This document shows positions 1 through 8,093 of a stretch of 12,870 bases of DNA, in pieces. The stretch is from positions 1 to 12,870 of the forward strand of contig QIHH01000083.1 of NCBI GenBank assembly GCA_003230195.1, in the 5' to 3' direction. Both the position numbers and the translations under genes were made by a program. The number at the start of each line of letters is the position of its first letter. Position 1 is the first letter of the stretch. Under the pieces are notes generated by a model that searched no databases, was not told the DNA's origin, and worked only from the letters and a program-made list of their open reading frames with translations. The stretch is from Gammaproteobacteria bacterium (GTDB taxonomy: Bacteria; Pseudomonadota; Gammaproteobacteria; SZUA-140).

Positions 1-882
1 GCGGAAGGGGTTGGACTTTATCGTACTGAATTTCCTTTTATGATACGAGAATGTTTTCCGGGTGAAGAAGAGCAGCGTGCGATTTATCGCGAGGTTCTGG
101 AGGGCTTTGCACCGCGACCAGTGACGTTACGCACGCTTGATGTGGGTGGTGATAAGGCGCTTTCATATTTTCCAATCGAAGAAGAAAACCCTTTTTTAGG
201 TTGGAGGGGGATACGTATTACGCTTGATCACCCCGAGATTTTTTTAGTTCAGTTGCGCGCGATGATGCGAGCAAATATCGGTTTGAATAATCTTCGATTG
301 ATGCTGCCGATGATCAGCAATGTGGCTGAGGTTGATCGTGCGTTGCAGCTTATTGGGCGCGCGCACCAGGAGTTGCTAGCGACGGGTGAGCCGGTAGTGA
401 TGCCACAGGTTGGGATTATGGTAGAGGTACCATCGGTGATTTATCAGATGGAGGTACTTGCTTCGCGCGTTGATTTTTTTTCGGTCGGTACCAATGACCT
501 TACACAATATTTGCTGGCTATTGACCGAAATAATCCGCGGGTAGCATCGCTTTATGATTCGTTGCACCCTGCGGTACTGCGAGCGTTGATGCAAATTATT
601 TCGGCAGCAAACCTAGCGGGAAAACCGGTGAGTATTTGTGGTGAAGTGGCGGGTGACCCTGTGGCGACATTGTTATTGCTAGGGATGGGGGTGAGTGGTT
701 TGAGTATGAGCGCGGCAAGCATGCCGCGTGTGAAATCAGTGATACGAAGTTTTACCGTGACTGATGCACGCCAAGTATTAGACAAAGCTTTACAATATGA
801 TGATGCTGCGACGATACGCAACTATCTGGAGCATAAACTGGAACAGCAAGGGCTTGGTGGGTTGGTGAGGGCTGGCAAGTAA
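1..882 (+). CDS. ptsP: Phosphoenolpyruvate-protein phosphotransferase PtsP (enzyme I-Ntr), C-terminal part
   Basis: Partial gene, open at the left edge. The frame runs from base 1 and codes for the last 293 residues, against about 750 for a whole PtsP. PtsP takes phosphate from PEP and passes it to NPr in the nitrogen-related PTS, a regulatory cytoplasmic relay. What is visible is the PEP-binding TIM-barrel domain. It starts with the GLYRTEF signature and continues through LRTLDVGGDK, GWRGIR, PQVGIMVEVPS and GTNDLTQY. The catalytic Cys sits in SICGEVAGDP (codon 637-639). GLYRTEFPF followed by FPGEEEQ fits PtsP better than the sugar enzyme I PtsI, but the N-terminal GAF domain that would settle this lies outside the window. 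No terminator is evident after the stop. The ATG at base 40 is internal, not the start. Confidence 0.93.
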   Translation, partial: AEGVGLYRTEFPFMIRECFPGEEEQRAIYREVLEGFAPRPVTLRTLDVGGDKALSYFPIEEENPFLGWRGIRITLDHPEIFLVQLRAMMRANIGLNNLRLMLPMISNVAEVDRALQLIGRAHQELLATGEPVVMPQVGIMVEVPSVIYQMEVLASRVDFFSVGTNDLTQYLLAIDRNNPRVASLYDSLHPAVLRALMQIISAANLAGKPVSICGEVAGDPVATLLLLGMGVSGLSMSAASMPRVKSVIRSFTVTDARQVLDKALQYDDAATIRNYLEHKLEQQGLGGLVRAGK

Positions 883-900
883 TTGTGCGATGTTTAAATT

Positions 901-913
901 AAGAACCGTTCTT
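901..913. promoter_or_regulatory. Short perfect inverted repeat, possible operator
   Basis: The sequence AAGAACCGTTCTT has two perfect 6-bp arms around one central base. It lies in the 51-bp gap between ptsP and the 81-aa gene, 20 bp before that gene's start. It has the shape of a small dimer-binding site, but a 13-mer like this can arise by chance and no clear -10/-35 pair accompanies it. Confidence 0.2.
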
Positions 914-933
914 GCTATTTGGGAAAATAAAGC

Positions 934-1179
934 ATGAAAAAAAAAGTTTTGCTCTTCTCGAGCAGTGACAAAAATAGCGCGTGGGCGCTGGATGTATTGA
1001 GCCAGCAAAATAAGTTTGATACGGTCTTTTCGCTATGGGGTAGTTCGACTGTTGAATGGTCGCAAACCATGATTGATGGTGATAGTAATGTATCGTTGAA
1101 TGAGGTGGTAGAGCGCGACGTCTTTGTACTCGCGGATCTGCTGTTGAGCACGGTGGAAGGAAAAACAGATGTCGCCTGA
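934..1179 (+). CDS. Hypothetical protein, 81 aa
   Basis: I do not recognise this protein. It is small, soluble-looking and mildly acidic, begins MKKKVLLFSSSDKNSAW and has no signal peptide, lipobox or cysteines. The start is supported by GGGA at 921-924, nine bases before ATG. The MKKKVLLFSSSD opening resembles the first beta-strand of an alpha/beta fold, but this is only an impression. The stop codon lies inside the next gene, with an 11-nt overlap, and the next gene's strong ribosome-binding site lies inside this one. That points to a real, translationally coupled gene rather than a chance frame. Its job may therefore relate to the squalene/phytoene synthase downstream, but nothing in the sequence shows how. 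Confidence 0.6.
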   Translation: MKKKVLLFSSSDKNSAWALDVLSQQNKFDTVFSLWGSSTVEWSQTMIDGDSNVSLNEVVERDVFVLADLLLSTVEGKTDVA

Positions 1180-2263
1180 ATCAGCCTCATTTCTACCGGG
1201 AACACTCGACGATGTACAACGAAACTATTTACTGAAGGATTTATTACAAGGCGTATCGCGCAGTTTTTATCTCACATTGCGTGTGTTGCCGCCGCAATTG
1301 CGTGAGCCAATCAGTGTCGCTTACCTATTGGCGCGAGCCGCTGATACCATTGCGGATACGAAGATAGTTTCTGCGGACAGGCGTTGTGATGCATTGCATC
1401 ATCTACGTGCGCAACTGCAATTGGATGAGCCGTCTCATGCTGTGTTGGAACGTTTGCAGATAGGTTTTACCGGGCAGCTTGACCATGCCTTTGAAAATAA
1501 GTTGCTGGTGATGTTGTCTCTGCTGTTTGAATTACTGCTACGGCAGACAGCACCTGACCGGGCGATGATTCGTAAAGTTGTCTTGACTTTAACCGAAGGG
1601 ATGGTGAGTGACCTCGAAAGCTTTCCTATGTCGAAAAATAGTGGTGAGGTGGTGGCGGTTGCACTCGAACGTGATGATCAACTAGATCGTTACACCTACT
1701 TGGTGGCGGGGTGTGTGGGGGAATTCTGGACTGATATTTCGATCGCCCATGTTGACCCACTTGAGTGTTGGCAATCAGATCAGCGGTATTACTCGCAATT
1801 GGGTGTTCGCTTTGGTAAAGGGCTGCAGTTGACCAATATTCTACGAGATGTGCCGCGTGATCTTCGCATGGGGCGCTGTTATTTGCCGCAATCATGGCTG
1901 GATGAAATGGCGTTGACGCCGCATGATTTAATGAATGTTGCGAATAGTGCGTCGGCGCGCCCGCTCTTGATCAAGGGTATTCATTGTGCATTGGATCACT
2001 ATATGGCAGCAGAGCAGTATGTGGTGGCACTGCCGCGACGCTGTGTGCGCCTGCGACTAGCGGTGTTGTGGCCTATGTTAATTGGGCTTAAAACGCTGGT
2101 GCAGCTATCACAACAGTCGAGCTGGCTTGATGTCGGAGTTGCCTGTAAGGTTGAGCGTAAGTGGGTCTACCGCATGATATTACTATCGTTTGGCGTTGTT
2201 TTCTCCAATTTTATGTTGAAGCGATGGTGTGCACGTTTGCGACAATCTGTTTCTTTGGGATAA
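1169..2263 (+). CDS. Squalene/phytoene synthase family protein
   Basis: Trans-isoprenyl diphosphate synthase (head-to-head) family, 364 aa. Enzymes of this family join two prenyl diphosphates, farnesyl-PP to squalene or geranylgeranyl-PP to phytoene. Both Mg-diphosphate binding motifs are intact: DTIAD at residues 59-63 within RAADTIADT, and DVPRD at 227-231 within LTNILRDVPRD. The family opening SRSFYLTLRVLPPQLR (30-45) and YTYLVAGCVG (175-184) are also present. At 364 aa it is longer than typical HpnC/HpnD (about 280-300 aa). The extra C-terminus carries a hydrophobic stretch (about 336-350) that could anchor it to the membrane. This favours a squalene-synthase-like enzyme over phytoene synthase, but the product is not provable from sequence. 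The start has a strong GGAAGGA at 1155-1161, 7 nt before ATG. No hpn, shc or crt partner gene is in the window. Confidence 0.85.
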   Translation: MSPESASFLPGTLDDVQRNYLLKDLLQGVSRSFYLTLRVLPPQLREPISVAYLLARAADTIADTKIVSADRRCDALHHLRAQLQLDEPSHAVLERLQIGFTGQLDHAFENKLLVMLSLLFELLLRQTAPDRAMIRKVVLTLTEGMVSDLESFPMSKNSGEVVAVALERDDQLDRYTYLVAGCVGEFWTDISIAHVDPLECWQSDQRYYSQLGVRFGKGLQLTNILRDVPRDLRMGRCYLPQSWLDEMALTPHDLMNVANSASARPLLIKGIHCALDHYMAAEQYVVALPRRCVRLRLAVLWPMLIGLKTLVQLSQQSSWLDVGVACKVERKWVYRMILLSFGVVFSNFMLKRWCARLRQSVSLG

Positions 2264-2307
2264 ATGTCTGATGTTATGAGTTGGATTTTTAGCAAAAATT
2301 AAGTCGC

Positions 2308-2340
2308 AATGATGTTATTTTCCAGCTGGTTAACGTCATT
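2308..2340. promoter_or_regulatory. Inverted repeat upstream of argG, candidate operator
   Basis: The arms AATGATGTTA (2308-2317) and TAACGTCATT (2331-2340) are complementary over 10 bp with a single G-T pair. Between them is a separate perfect palindrome, CCAGCTGG (2322-2329). The element ends 5 bp before the TATAAT of the argG promoter and covers where the -35 would be, as expected of an operator. There is no T-run after it, so it is not a convincing terminator for the upstream gene. It does not match the usual ArgR box (two TGAAT/ATTCA halves close together). Confidence 0.35.
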
Positions 2341-2345
2341 TGCGC

Positions 2346-2351
2346 TATAAT
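2346..2351 (+). promoter_or_regulatory. Candidate -10 box of argG promoter
   Basis: A perfect TATAAT lies 40 bp before the argG start in a 128-bp intergenic gap. At 15-19 bp spacing there is no good -35 hexamer, so if this is the promoter it is probably activator-dependent or weak. The argG ribosome-binding site is AGGA at 2379-2382, nine bases before ATG. Confidence 0.45.
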
Positions 2352-2391
2352 TCCAGTTGAAGAAACCATTCTATTTACAGGATTAATTTGA

Positions 2392-3606
2392 ATGTCGCAC
2401 ACAGATGTCAAAAAAGTTGTACTGGCCTATTCTGGCGGTCTTGATACCTCCATTATTGCCAAATGGCTGCAGGATGAGTATCACTGCGAAGTAGTGACTT
2501 TTACCGCTGATATTGGTCAGGGTGAAGAGGTGGAACCTGCACGCCTAAAGGCTGAGGCGATGGGGATTAAGGATATCTATATTGAGGATCTTTGTGACGA
2601 GTATGCGCGAGACTATGTCTTCCCGATGTTTCGCGCCAATGCTGTTTATGAGGGTGAATACCTGCTGGGCACGTCGATTGCGCGACCACTGATCGCTAAG
2701 CGTTTGATTGAAATTGCGAATGATACGGGGGCCGATGCGGTCTCTCACGGTGCAACGGGTAAAGGGAATGATCAGGTGCGCTTTGAACTGGGTGCCTATG
2801 CGTTGAAGCCTGATGTTCAAATCATTGCACCGTGGCGTGAATGGGATCTTAATTCGCGTGAAAAATTGATGGCCTATGCTGAGCAGCACAATATTGCGGT
2901 TGAGCAGAAACGTGGTAAGAAATCGCCATATTCGATGGATGCCAACTTGCTGCATATCTCTTATGAGGGTGATATTCTGGAAGACCCATGGGCTGAACCA
3001 GAGCCTGAAATGTGGCGTTGGACAGTGAGCCCAGAACAGGCCCCGGATCAGGCGCTTTATCTGGAATTGACCTACCAAGCGGGTGACATCGTTGCGATCG
3101 ATGGTCACGAGGTGAGTCCTGCTGAGGTGATGCGTCACCTGAATAAAGTGGGTGGTGAAAACGGTATTGGTCGTGATGACATTGTTGAAAACCGCTATGT
3201 AGGGATGAAGTCTCGTGGTTGTTATGAAACACCCGCAGGCACCATCATGTTGAAAGCGCATCGTGCGATTGAATCAATTACTTTAGATCGTGAAGTGGCG
3301 CATTTAAAAGATGAATTGATGCCACGTTACGCCACCTTGATTTATAATGGTTACTGGTGGAGCCCTGAGCGCGAAATGATGCAAGCGATGATTGATGCCT
3401 CTCAGGCGCGGGTTAATGGTGTTGTGCGTCTCAAACTATACAAAGGCAATGTGGTTGTCGTGGGGCGTCAATCACAGTCAGATAGTCTATTTGATGCCAA
3501 TATTGCGACCTTTGAAGATGATGCGGGAAGTTATAACCAGCAGGATGCTGAAGGTTTTATTAAATTAAATGCATTGCGTCTTCGTATTGCTGCAAAAAAG
3601 CGGTAG
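2392..3606 (+). CDS. argG: Argininosuccinate synthase
   Basis: Joins citrulline and aspartate using ATP to form argininosuccinate, the penultimate step of arginine biosynthesis, in the cytoplasm. The 404-aa length is normal for the family. The ATP-pyrophosphatase loop AYSGGLDTS is at residues 12-20. SHGATGKGNDQVRFEL, YSMDANLLHISYEG and ILEDPW follow in the expected order, as does the C-terminal YNGYWWSPEREMMQ. The protein looks complete and without damaged motifs. It stands alone, with no other arg gene within the window. The start is supported by AGGA at 2379-2382, a TATAAT upstream and the family N-terminus, with the ATP loop close to the start. Confidence 0.97.
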   Translation: MSHTDVKKVVLAYSGGLDTSIIAKWLQDEYHCEVVTFTADIGQGEEVEPARLKAEAMGIKDIYIEDLCDEYARDYVFPMFRANAVYEGEYLLGTSIARPLIAKRLIEIANDTGADAVSHGATGKGNDQVRFELGAYALKPDVQIIAPWREWDLNSREKLMAYAEQHNIAVEQKRGKKSPYSMDANLLHISYEGDILEDPWAEPEPEMWRWTVSPEQAPDQALYLELTYQAGDIVAIDGHEVSPAEVMRHLNKVGGENGIGRDDIVENRYVGMKSRGCYETPAGTIMLKAHRAIESITLDREVAHLKDELMPRYATLIYNGYWWSPEREMMQAMIDASQARVNGVVRLKLYKGNVVVVGRQSQSDSLFDANIATFEDDAGSYNQQDAEGFIKLNALRLRIAAKKR

Positions 3607-3713
3607 GTCTTGATGTGGTTACTGTGCTTGGTAGACAATGGACTATGTGAATAATGATTAATTTCCACTGACCATTGGCCTCTTGTTCTGATGTTGGAAT
3701 GTTGGGCGTATAA

Positions 3714-4763
3714 ATGAAAAGCAATATTGTCTATGGTGTGTTGCTGTTGTTGTTTCTCACTTCCTTACCTTGGATGTTGGGGAATTTCGCCTATGATGAT
3801 GAAAATATTGTCGTGCCAACGATCATTCACGCAGACCCTTTTTATATTTCAAAATTGCCAGCGCAGCAATTCATTCATGAGCCGTTGCAACCAGTAGTAA
3901 AACCTCGAGCTCTCAATCACGATAAGGTGGCGCTGGGGCATAAGTTGTTTCAGGATAAGCGCCTCTCCCCTGAAGGTGATATTTCTTGTGGTACTTGTCA
4001 TGTGCTAAGTCGAGGGGGTGTTGACGGTGAGTCTCATGCGATTGGTGGTGATGCCTCTCGTGGCCGAATTAATACCCTTAGTATCTATAATAGTGCTAAT
4101 AATTTCAGATGGTACTGGGATGGCCGAGTGACTACGCTTGAAGCACAAGTGGATGAATCTATTACCAGCCTGACAGAACTGGGCGCTGAGTGGCATGAGG
4201 TATTGAGTACACTGGCCTCTATTGCTGAGTACCAGCCGTTATTTTCTCGGATTTATGCTGAAAACCGTATTCAAAAAAAACATGTGATTGACGCGCTTGC
4301 TGAATTTGAACGCTCCTTAGTCACGCCCGATGCTGCATTTGACCGTTTTCTGCTTGGCGATGAGCAAGCACTCAGTATTGAACAGCGGGATGGTTATCAG
4401 TTATTTAAATCGTATGGCTGTATTGCCTGTCACCAGGGCGGTAATGTGGGTGGCAATATGTTTCAGCTGTTTGGCGTAATGGGCGATTTCTTTGCTGACC
4501 GAAAAGTCATTCTAGAGGCCGATCTTGGGCGCTTTAATGTAACGGGTAACGAGGATGATAAATATCGTTTTCGTGTGCCAAGTCTACGCAATGTGGCTTT
4601 GACAGCGCCATATTTTCACGATGGAACTGCCGATACACTTGAGCAGGCTGTGATGGTCATGGCTACTTTTCAACTTGGACGTCCTATTCCGCTTGATGAT
4701 GCACAGTTAATTGTGGCGTTTCTCCATTCTTTGAGTGGTGTTCAATATGGTGATGAGTTATGA
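3714..4763 (+). CDS. Di-haem cytochrome c peroxidase (MauG/CcpA family)
   Basis: Periplasmic di-haem c-type enzyme, 349 aa. Family members reduce hydrogen peroxide with electrons from small cytochromes, or, in the MauG branch, oxidise protein or small substrates. Two haem attachment sites are visible: CGTCH (C92, C95, H96) and CIACH (C236, C239, H240). The family motif APYFHDG (H302) and the FQLGR segment (319-323) are present. The N-terminus is a signal or anchor sequence (hydrophobic residues about 6-22) without a clear AXA cleavage site, so the protein may stay membrane-tethered. The ribosome-binding site is weak (GGG at 3704-3706). The last codons overlap the next gene by an ATGA, implying coupled translation. 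Sequence alone does not separate a true peroxidase from a MauG-like oxidase. Confidence 0.9.
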   Translation: MKSNIVYGVLLLLFLTSLPWMLGNFAYDDENIVVPTIIHADPFYISKLPAQQFIHEPLQPVVKPRALNHDKVALGHKLFQDKRLSPEGDISCGTCHVLSRGGVDGESHAIGGDASRGRINTLSIYNSANNFRWYWDGRVTTLEAQVDESITSLTELGAEWHEVLSTLASIAEYQPLFSRIYAENRIQKKHVIDALAEFERSLVTPDAAFDRFLLGDEQALSIEQRDGYQLFKSYGCIACHQGGNVGGNMFQLFGVMGDFFADRKVILEADLGRFNVTGNEDDKYRFRVPSLRNVALTAPYFHDGTADTLEQAVMVMATFQLGRPIPLDDAQLIVAFLHSLSGVQYGDEL

Positions 4764-7669
4764 ACTCGTCTAATGTGAAGCAGTTGATCGTTGCTGTTAT
4801 TGCGGTGTTATTGATGACCTTTCTTTACGTTAAGACGCAGGCGGTAGAAGGAAAAAGCTATAACTCAATATTAAATAACTTATCTCACCTGCAGCAGCTT
4901 GATGCCAATCTTGGCCGCGATGTGCTTCGTTCTCGCAACGAGCTGTTATCTCACTATGATCCGTTGGTTTTATGGATGCAGCAGCTGAGGGAGAAGCATG
5001 CTGAGGTAACTGCCGGGACATACGGGATATACCACCAAGGTGATGTTGATATCGACCAGCACCTTGATGCGATACAGGCGATTATCCTTGCCAAGGAAGA
5101 GGAGTTGGAGTCATTTAAAGCACATAATGCTATTCTGAGAAATTCTGTTCATTACATACCAGCACTGATGGATCAATTAATGGCAAGGATGATCGGGCAT
5201 AATGCAGAGATGTCGGTGGTCGTGGTGCTGAGTGATATGGTCAGGGATGTGCTCAGCTATAACATCAATGCGAGTGCTGGACTGCGGCTTCATGTGATTA
5301 ATGATTCTGAACTGGTCACTAACTCGGTGGATCGTTTTCCGCAGCTGTTACAGGAAGATGTCCTTCGCCTGATTCAGCATGTGAAGGTGGTGGTGAATGA
5401 AAAACAAGTGGTAGATGCTATGATTCTGAGTTTGACTTCACCATTGCTGGTGCGACAAGTTGATCTACTTTCTTCATTATACAATCGTAATCATGAAGAG
5501 TTAGTGCGGCGCACTAATATCTATCGCTTATATCTCTACCTTATTACCGTTTCACTTTTAATTTACGTTGCATTTATTATGTGGCAACTGAAAAATAGTG
5601 CGATAAAACTAAGACGCACGGTGAGAGATCTTAATTACCAAAAATTTGCACTGGATCAACACTCAATTGTGAGTATTGCCGATAGCGATGGGCTTATTAC
5701 TTATGCCAATGATAAGTTGTGTGATGTTAGCCAATTTAAACGGGATGAGTTGATTGGTAAAAACCATCGTGTGATGAATTCAGGCTATCATCCCGATGTT
5801 TTTTTTGATGGCTTATGGGCAACGATTACAGCGGGTGATGTATGGCATGGTGAGATGAGGAGCCAGAAGAAAAATGGCGATTATTTCTGGGTGGATTCGA
5901 CGATTGTGCCGTTTGTGGATTCGAGCGGAAGTCCTTATCAATATGTGGCGATTAGAACGGATGTAACAGAACATAAAAGGCTTGAACGCGCCCTTTTTAA
6001 AGAAAAAGAGCGAGCGCAAATTACCCTTGAAGCGATTGGTGATGGTGTTGTTACGACTAATGCACTTGGTTTGGTCGACTATATGAACCCTCGTGCAGAA
6101 ATGTTAGCGGGTGTTGAGTTTGATGCATGTCGAGGGTATTCGTTAAATGAAGTGTTGAATATTTTTGATGAGGAGACACATAAAACAATCGAAAGTCCAA
6201 TCAATGCCTGTTTGCAAAAGGGTAACAGGGTGGCATTACCTGGACAGGTGATTGTTAATCAATTTACAGGAAAAGAGTTTGCAGTAGAGGTGACGGCTAG
6301 CCCAATCCTGGATCGAGATAGTGTGGTTGTCGGTGTGGTGATCATTTTCCATGATGTCACTGAACTACGAGGACTTGCCAATAAAGTTTCGTACCAAGCA
6401 ACACACGATGCATTAACTGGTTTGATCAATCGCCGTGAATTTGAACGTCGTCTGGCACTGTTGCTGGAGAGTGCTCGAGAGGAGAACAAGAAGCATGCGC
6501 TCTGCTATATAGATCTGGATCAATTCAAAATTGTAAATGATACCTGCGGCCATGTGGCTGGCGATGAGCTATTGCGTCAGTTGACCGCTTTATTACAGGC
6601 TCAGGTGAGGGAACGAGACACATTGGCGAGGCTTGGCGGTGATGAATTTGGTATATTACTTGGCAATTGTCATTTGGATAAAGCGGAACAAATTGCAGGG
6701 GATTTTTGTCATACGGTAAAAGAATTTCGTTTTGTGTGGCAAGATAAAAGTTTCGAAATTGGTGCGAGCATTGGGCTTGTTGCGATTGAGGCTGGTAGCA
6801 GTGGCACGACTGATTTATTGAGTGCGGCAGACTCCGCTTGTTATGTCGCTAAGGATAAGGGGCGCAATCGAGTCTACGTTTATCAACCGGATGATGAAGA
6901 ATTGGTGGCGCGTCATGGTGAAATGCAATGGGTTTCTCGCATTAATCAAGCACTAGAAGAAAACCGTTTTGAGCTGTTTTACCAGCCGATTGTGCCGTTG
7001 AAAGATGTCAATGAGAAGATGCATGTCGAGGTATTGCTGCGCTTGCGGGATGAGACAGGTAAGCTTATTTTCCCGATGGCATTTATTCCAGCTGCAGAAC
7101 GATTTGATTTAATGCCTGCGATTGATCGTTGGGTGATTCGTAATCTATTCTCTTTTTGTGAAGCGAGTGGTAGAGATGATATTACCTATGCGATAAATCT
7201 CTCTGGCGCCTCATTGAGTGATGCTGGTTTGATGGGATACCTACGTGAACAGTTTGCCAAGTATGATGTATTACCATACAACATCTCTTTTGAAATCACT
7301 GAAACAGCCGCGATCTCAAATTTGAGCGAGGCGATTCATTTTATTTCTGAACTTAAAATGCTCGGCTGTCGTTTTTCGCTGGATGATTTTGGCAGTGGTT
7401 TATCATCATTTGCTTACCTTAAAAATTTGCCAGTGGATTACCTGAAAATTGATGGTAGCTTTATTCGGAGTATTGTGGATAACCCGATTGATTGTGCCAT
7501 GGTCGAGTCGATTAACCATATTGGCCATGTGATGAAGATTAAAACCATTGCCGAATTTGTAGAAAACGGTGAGATTTACAAGTGTATAAAGAATTTGGGG
7601 ATTGATTATGCGCAAGGTTACTATATTGCAAAGCCAATGCCGTTGGTTAATCTTTTTAACGATAAATAA
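4760..7669 (+). CDS. Membrane cyclic-di-GMP protein: DAHL-like sensor, two PAS, GGDEF, EAL
   Basis: 969-aa inner-membrane signalling protein that makes and/or degrades the second messenger cyclic-di-GMP. Transmembrane helices lie at about 6-26 and 256-276. They bracket a mostly helical periplasmic domain whose LDANLGRDVLRSR and YDPLV segments (47-70) resemble the DAHL sensor domain. In the cytoplasm follow PAS1 (about 292-408), PAS2 (about 416-538), GGDEF (about 545-705) and EAL (about 722-965). GGDEF is intact at 626-630. An inhibitory I-site RERD (617-620) is placed 5 residues before it, as in product-inhibited cyclases. The EAL domain has EVLLR (757-761) instead of EALLR but keeps the expected catalytic residues: N813, E845, D875-D876, K896, E932 and Q952. 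Both activities are therefore possible. GGTGA at 4749-4753 serves the start, which overlaps the peroxidase stop. Confidence 0.93.
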   Translation: MNSSNVKQLIVAVIAVLLMTFLYVKTQAVEGKSYNSILNNLSHLQQLDANLGRDVLRSRNELLSHYDPLVLWMQQLREKHAEVTAGTYGIYHQGDVDIDQHLDAIQAIILAKEEELESFKAHNAILRNSVHYIPALMDQLMARMIGHNAEMSVVVVLSDMVRDVLSYNINASAGLRLHVINDSELVTNSVDRFPQLLQEDVLRLIQHVKVVVNEKQVVDAMILSLTSPLLVRQVDLLSSLYNRNHEELVRRTNIYRLYLYLITVSLLIYVAFIMWQLKNSAIKLRRTVRDLNYQKFALDQHSIVSIADSDGLITYANDKLCDVSQFKRDELIGKNHRVMNSGYHPDVFFDGLWATITAGDVWHGEMRSQKKNGDYFWVDSTIVPFVDSSGSPYQYVAIRTDVTEHKRLERALFKEKERAQITLEAIGDGVVTTNALGLVDYMNPRAEMLAGVEFDACRGYSLNEVLNIFDEETHKTIESPINACLQKGNRVALPGQVIVNQFTGKEFAVEVTASPILDRDSVVVGVVIIFHDVTELRGLANKVSYQATHDALTGLINRREFERRLALLLESAREENKKHALCYIDLDQFKIVNDTCGHVAGDELLRQLTALLQAQVRERDTLARLGGDEFGILLGNCHLDKAEQIAGDFCHTVKEFRFVWQDKSFEIGASIGLVAIEAGSSGTTDLLSAADSACYVAKDKGRNRVYVYQPDDEELVARHGEMQWVSRINQALEENRFELFYQPIVPLKDVNEKMHVEVLLRLRDETGKLIFPMAFIPAAERFDLMPAIDRWVIRNLFSFCEASGRDDITYAINLSGASLSDAGLMGYLREQFAKYDVLPYNISFEITETAAISNLSEAIHFISELKMLGCRFSLDDFGSGLSSFAYLKNLPVDYLKIDGSFIRSIVDNPIDCAMVESINHIGHVMKIKTIAEFVENGEIYKCIKNLGIDYAQGYYIAKPMPLVNLFNDK

Positions 7670-7680
7670 TTGAGAGCCCT

Positions 7681-8070
7681 ATGCGACTACTTCATACTAT
7701 GATTCGTGTGATAGATCTTGATGCTTCAATCAGCTTTTATACTGAGGTGCTTGGAATGCGCCTGCTGCGGCGTAATGATTACCCTGATGGGCACTTCACT
7801 CTGGCTTTTGTTGGTTATGATGATGAGTCTGCGGGGGCCGTTATTGAACTCACCCATAACTGGGATGTGAACAGCTATGAGCAGGGGAATGCCTTTGGCC
7901 ATATTGCACTGGAAGTTGACGATGCCTATTGTGCCTGTGCTGATATTCGTGCTCGTGGCGGTAATGTGGTGCGTGATGCAGGGCCAATGAAAGGGGGCAC
8001 ATCGGTGATCGCCTTTGTTGAAGATCCAGATGGTTACAAAATTGAATTGATTCAAAAGAAAAGCAGGTAA
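7681..8070 (+). CDS. gloA: Lactoylglutathione lyase (glyoxalase I)
   Basis: Converts the hemithioacetal of methylglyoxal and glutathione to S-lactoylglutathione, the first step of methylglyoxal detoxification in the cytoplasm. The 129-aa length is typical for the bacterial Ni-type enzyme. All four metal ligands are in their expected places: H5, E56, H74 and E122. The family segments HTMIRV, FYTEVLGM, FGHIALEV and EDPDGYKIELI are clear. The start lies 11 nt after the cyclic-di-GMP gene stop, with GAGAG at 7672-7676, so it is almost certainly cotranscribed. A general glyoxalase/VOC-family role is the only alternative, and the ligand set argues against it. Confidence 0.95.
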   Translation: MRLLHTMIRVIDLDASISFYTEVLGMRLLRRNDYPDGHFTLAFVGYDDESAGAVIELTHNWDVNSYEQGNAFGHIALEVDDAYCACADIRARGGNVVRDAGPMKGGTSVIAFVEDPDGYKIELIQKKSR

Positions 8071-8093
8071 ACACCGATGGGAGCAAATAAGAG

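Noticed and set aside
2308..2340. Rho-independent terminator for the synthase gene
   Set aside because: No T-run follows the stem, and the position against the argG -10 fits an operator better.
2545..3261. 238-codon - strand frame inside argG
   Set aside because: It lies wholly opposite an unmistakable argG and has no family features; it is a mirror frame.
3691..3717. Tiny frame MLECWAYK ending in an ATGA overlap with the peroxidase start, as a possible leader peptide
   Set aside because: No ribosome-binding site before its ATG, and eight codons can occur by chance. Overlap with the ATG of the next gene is suggestive but not enough.
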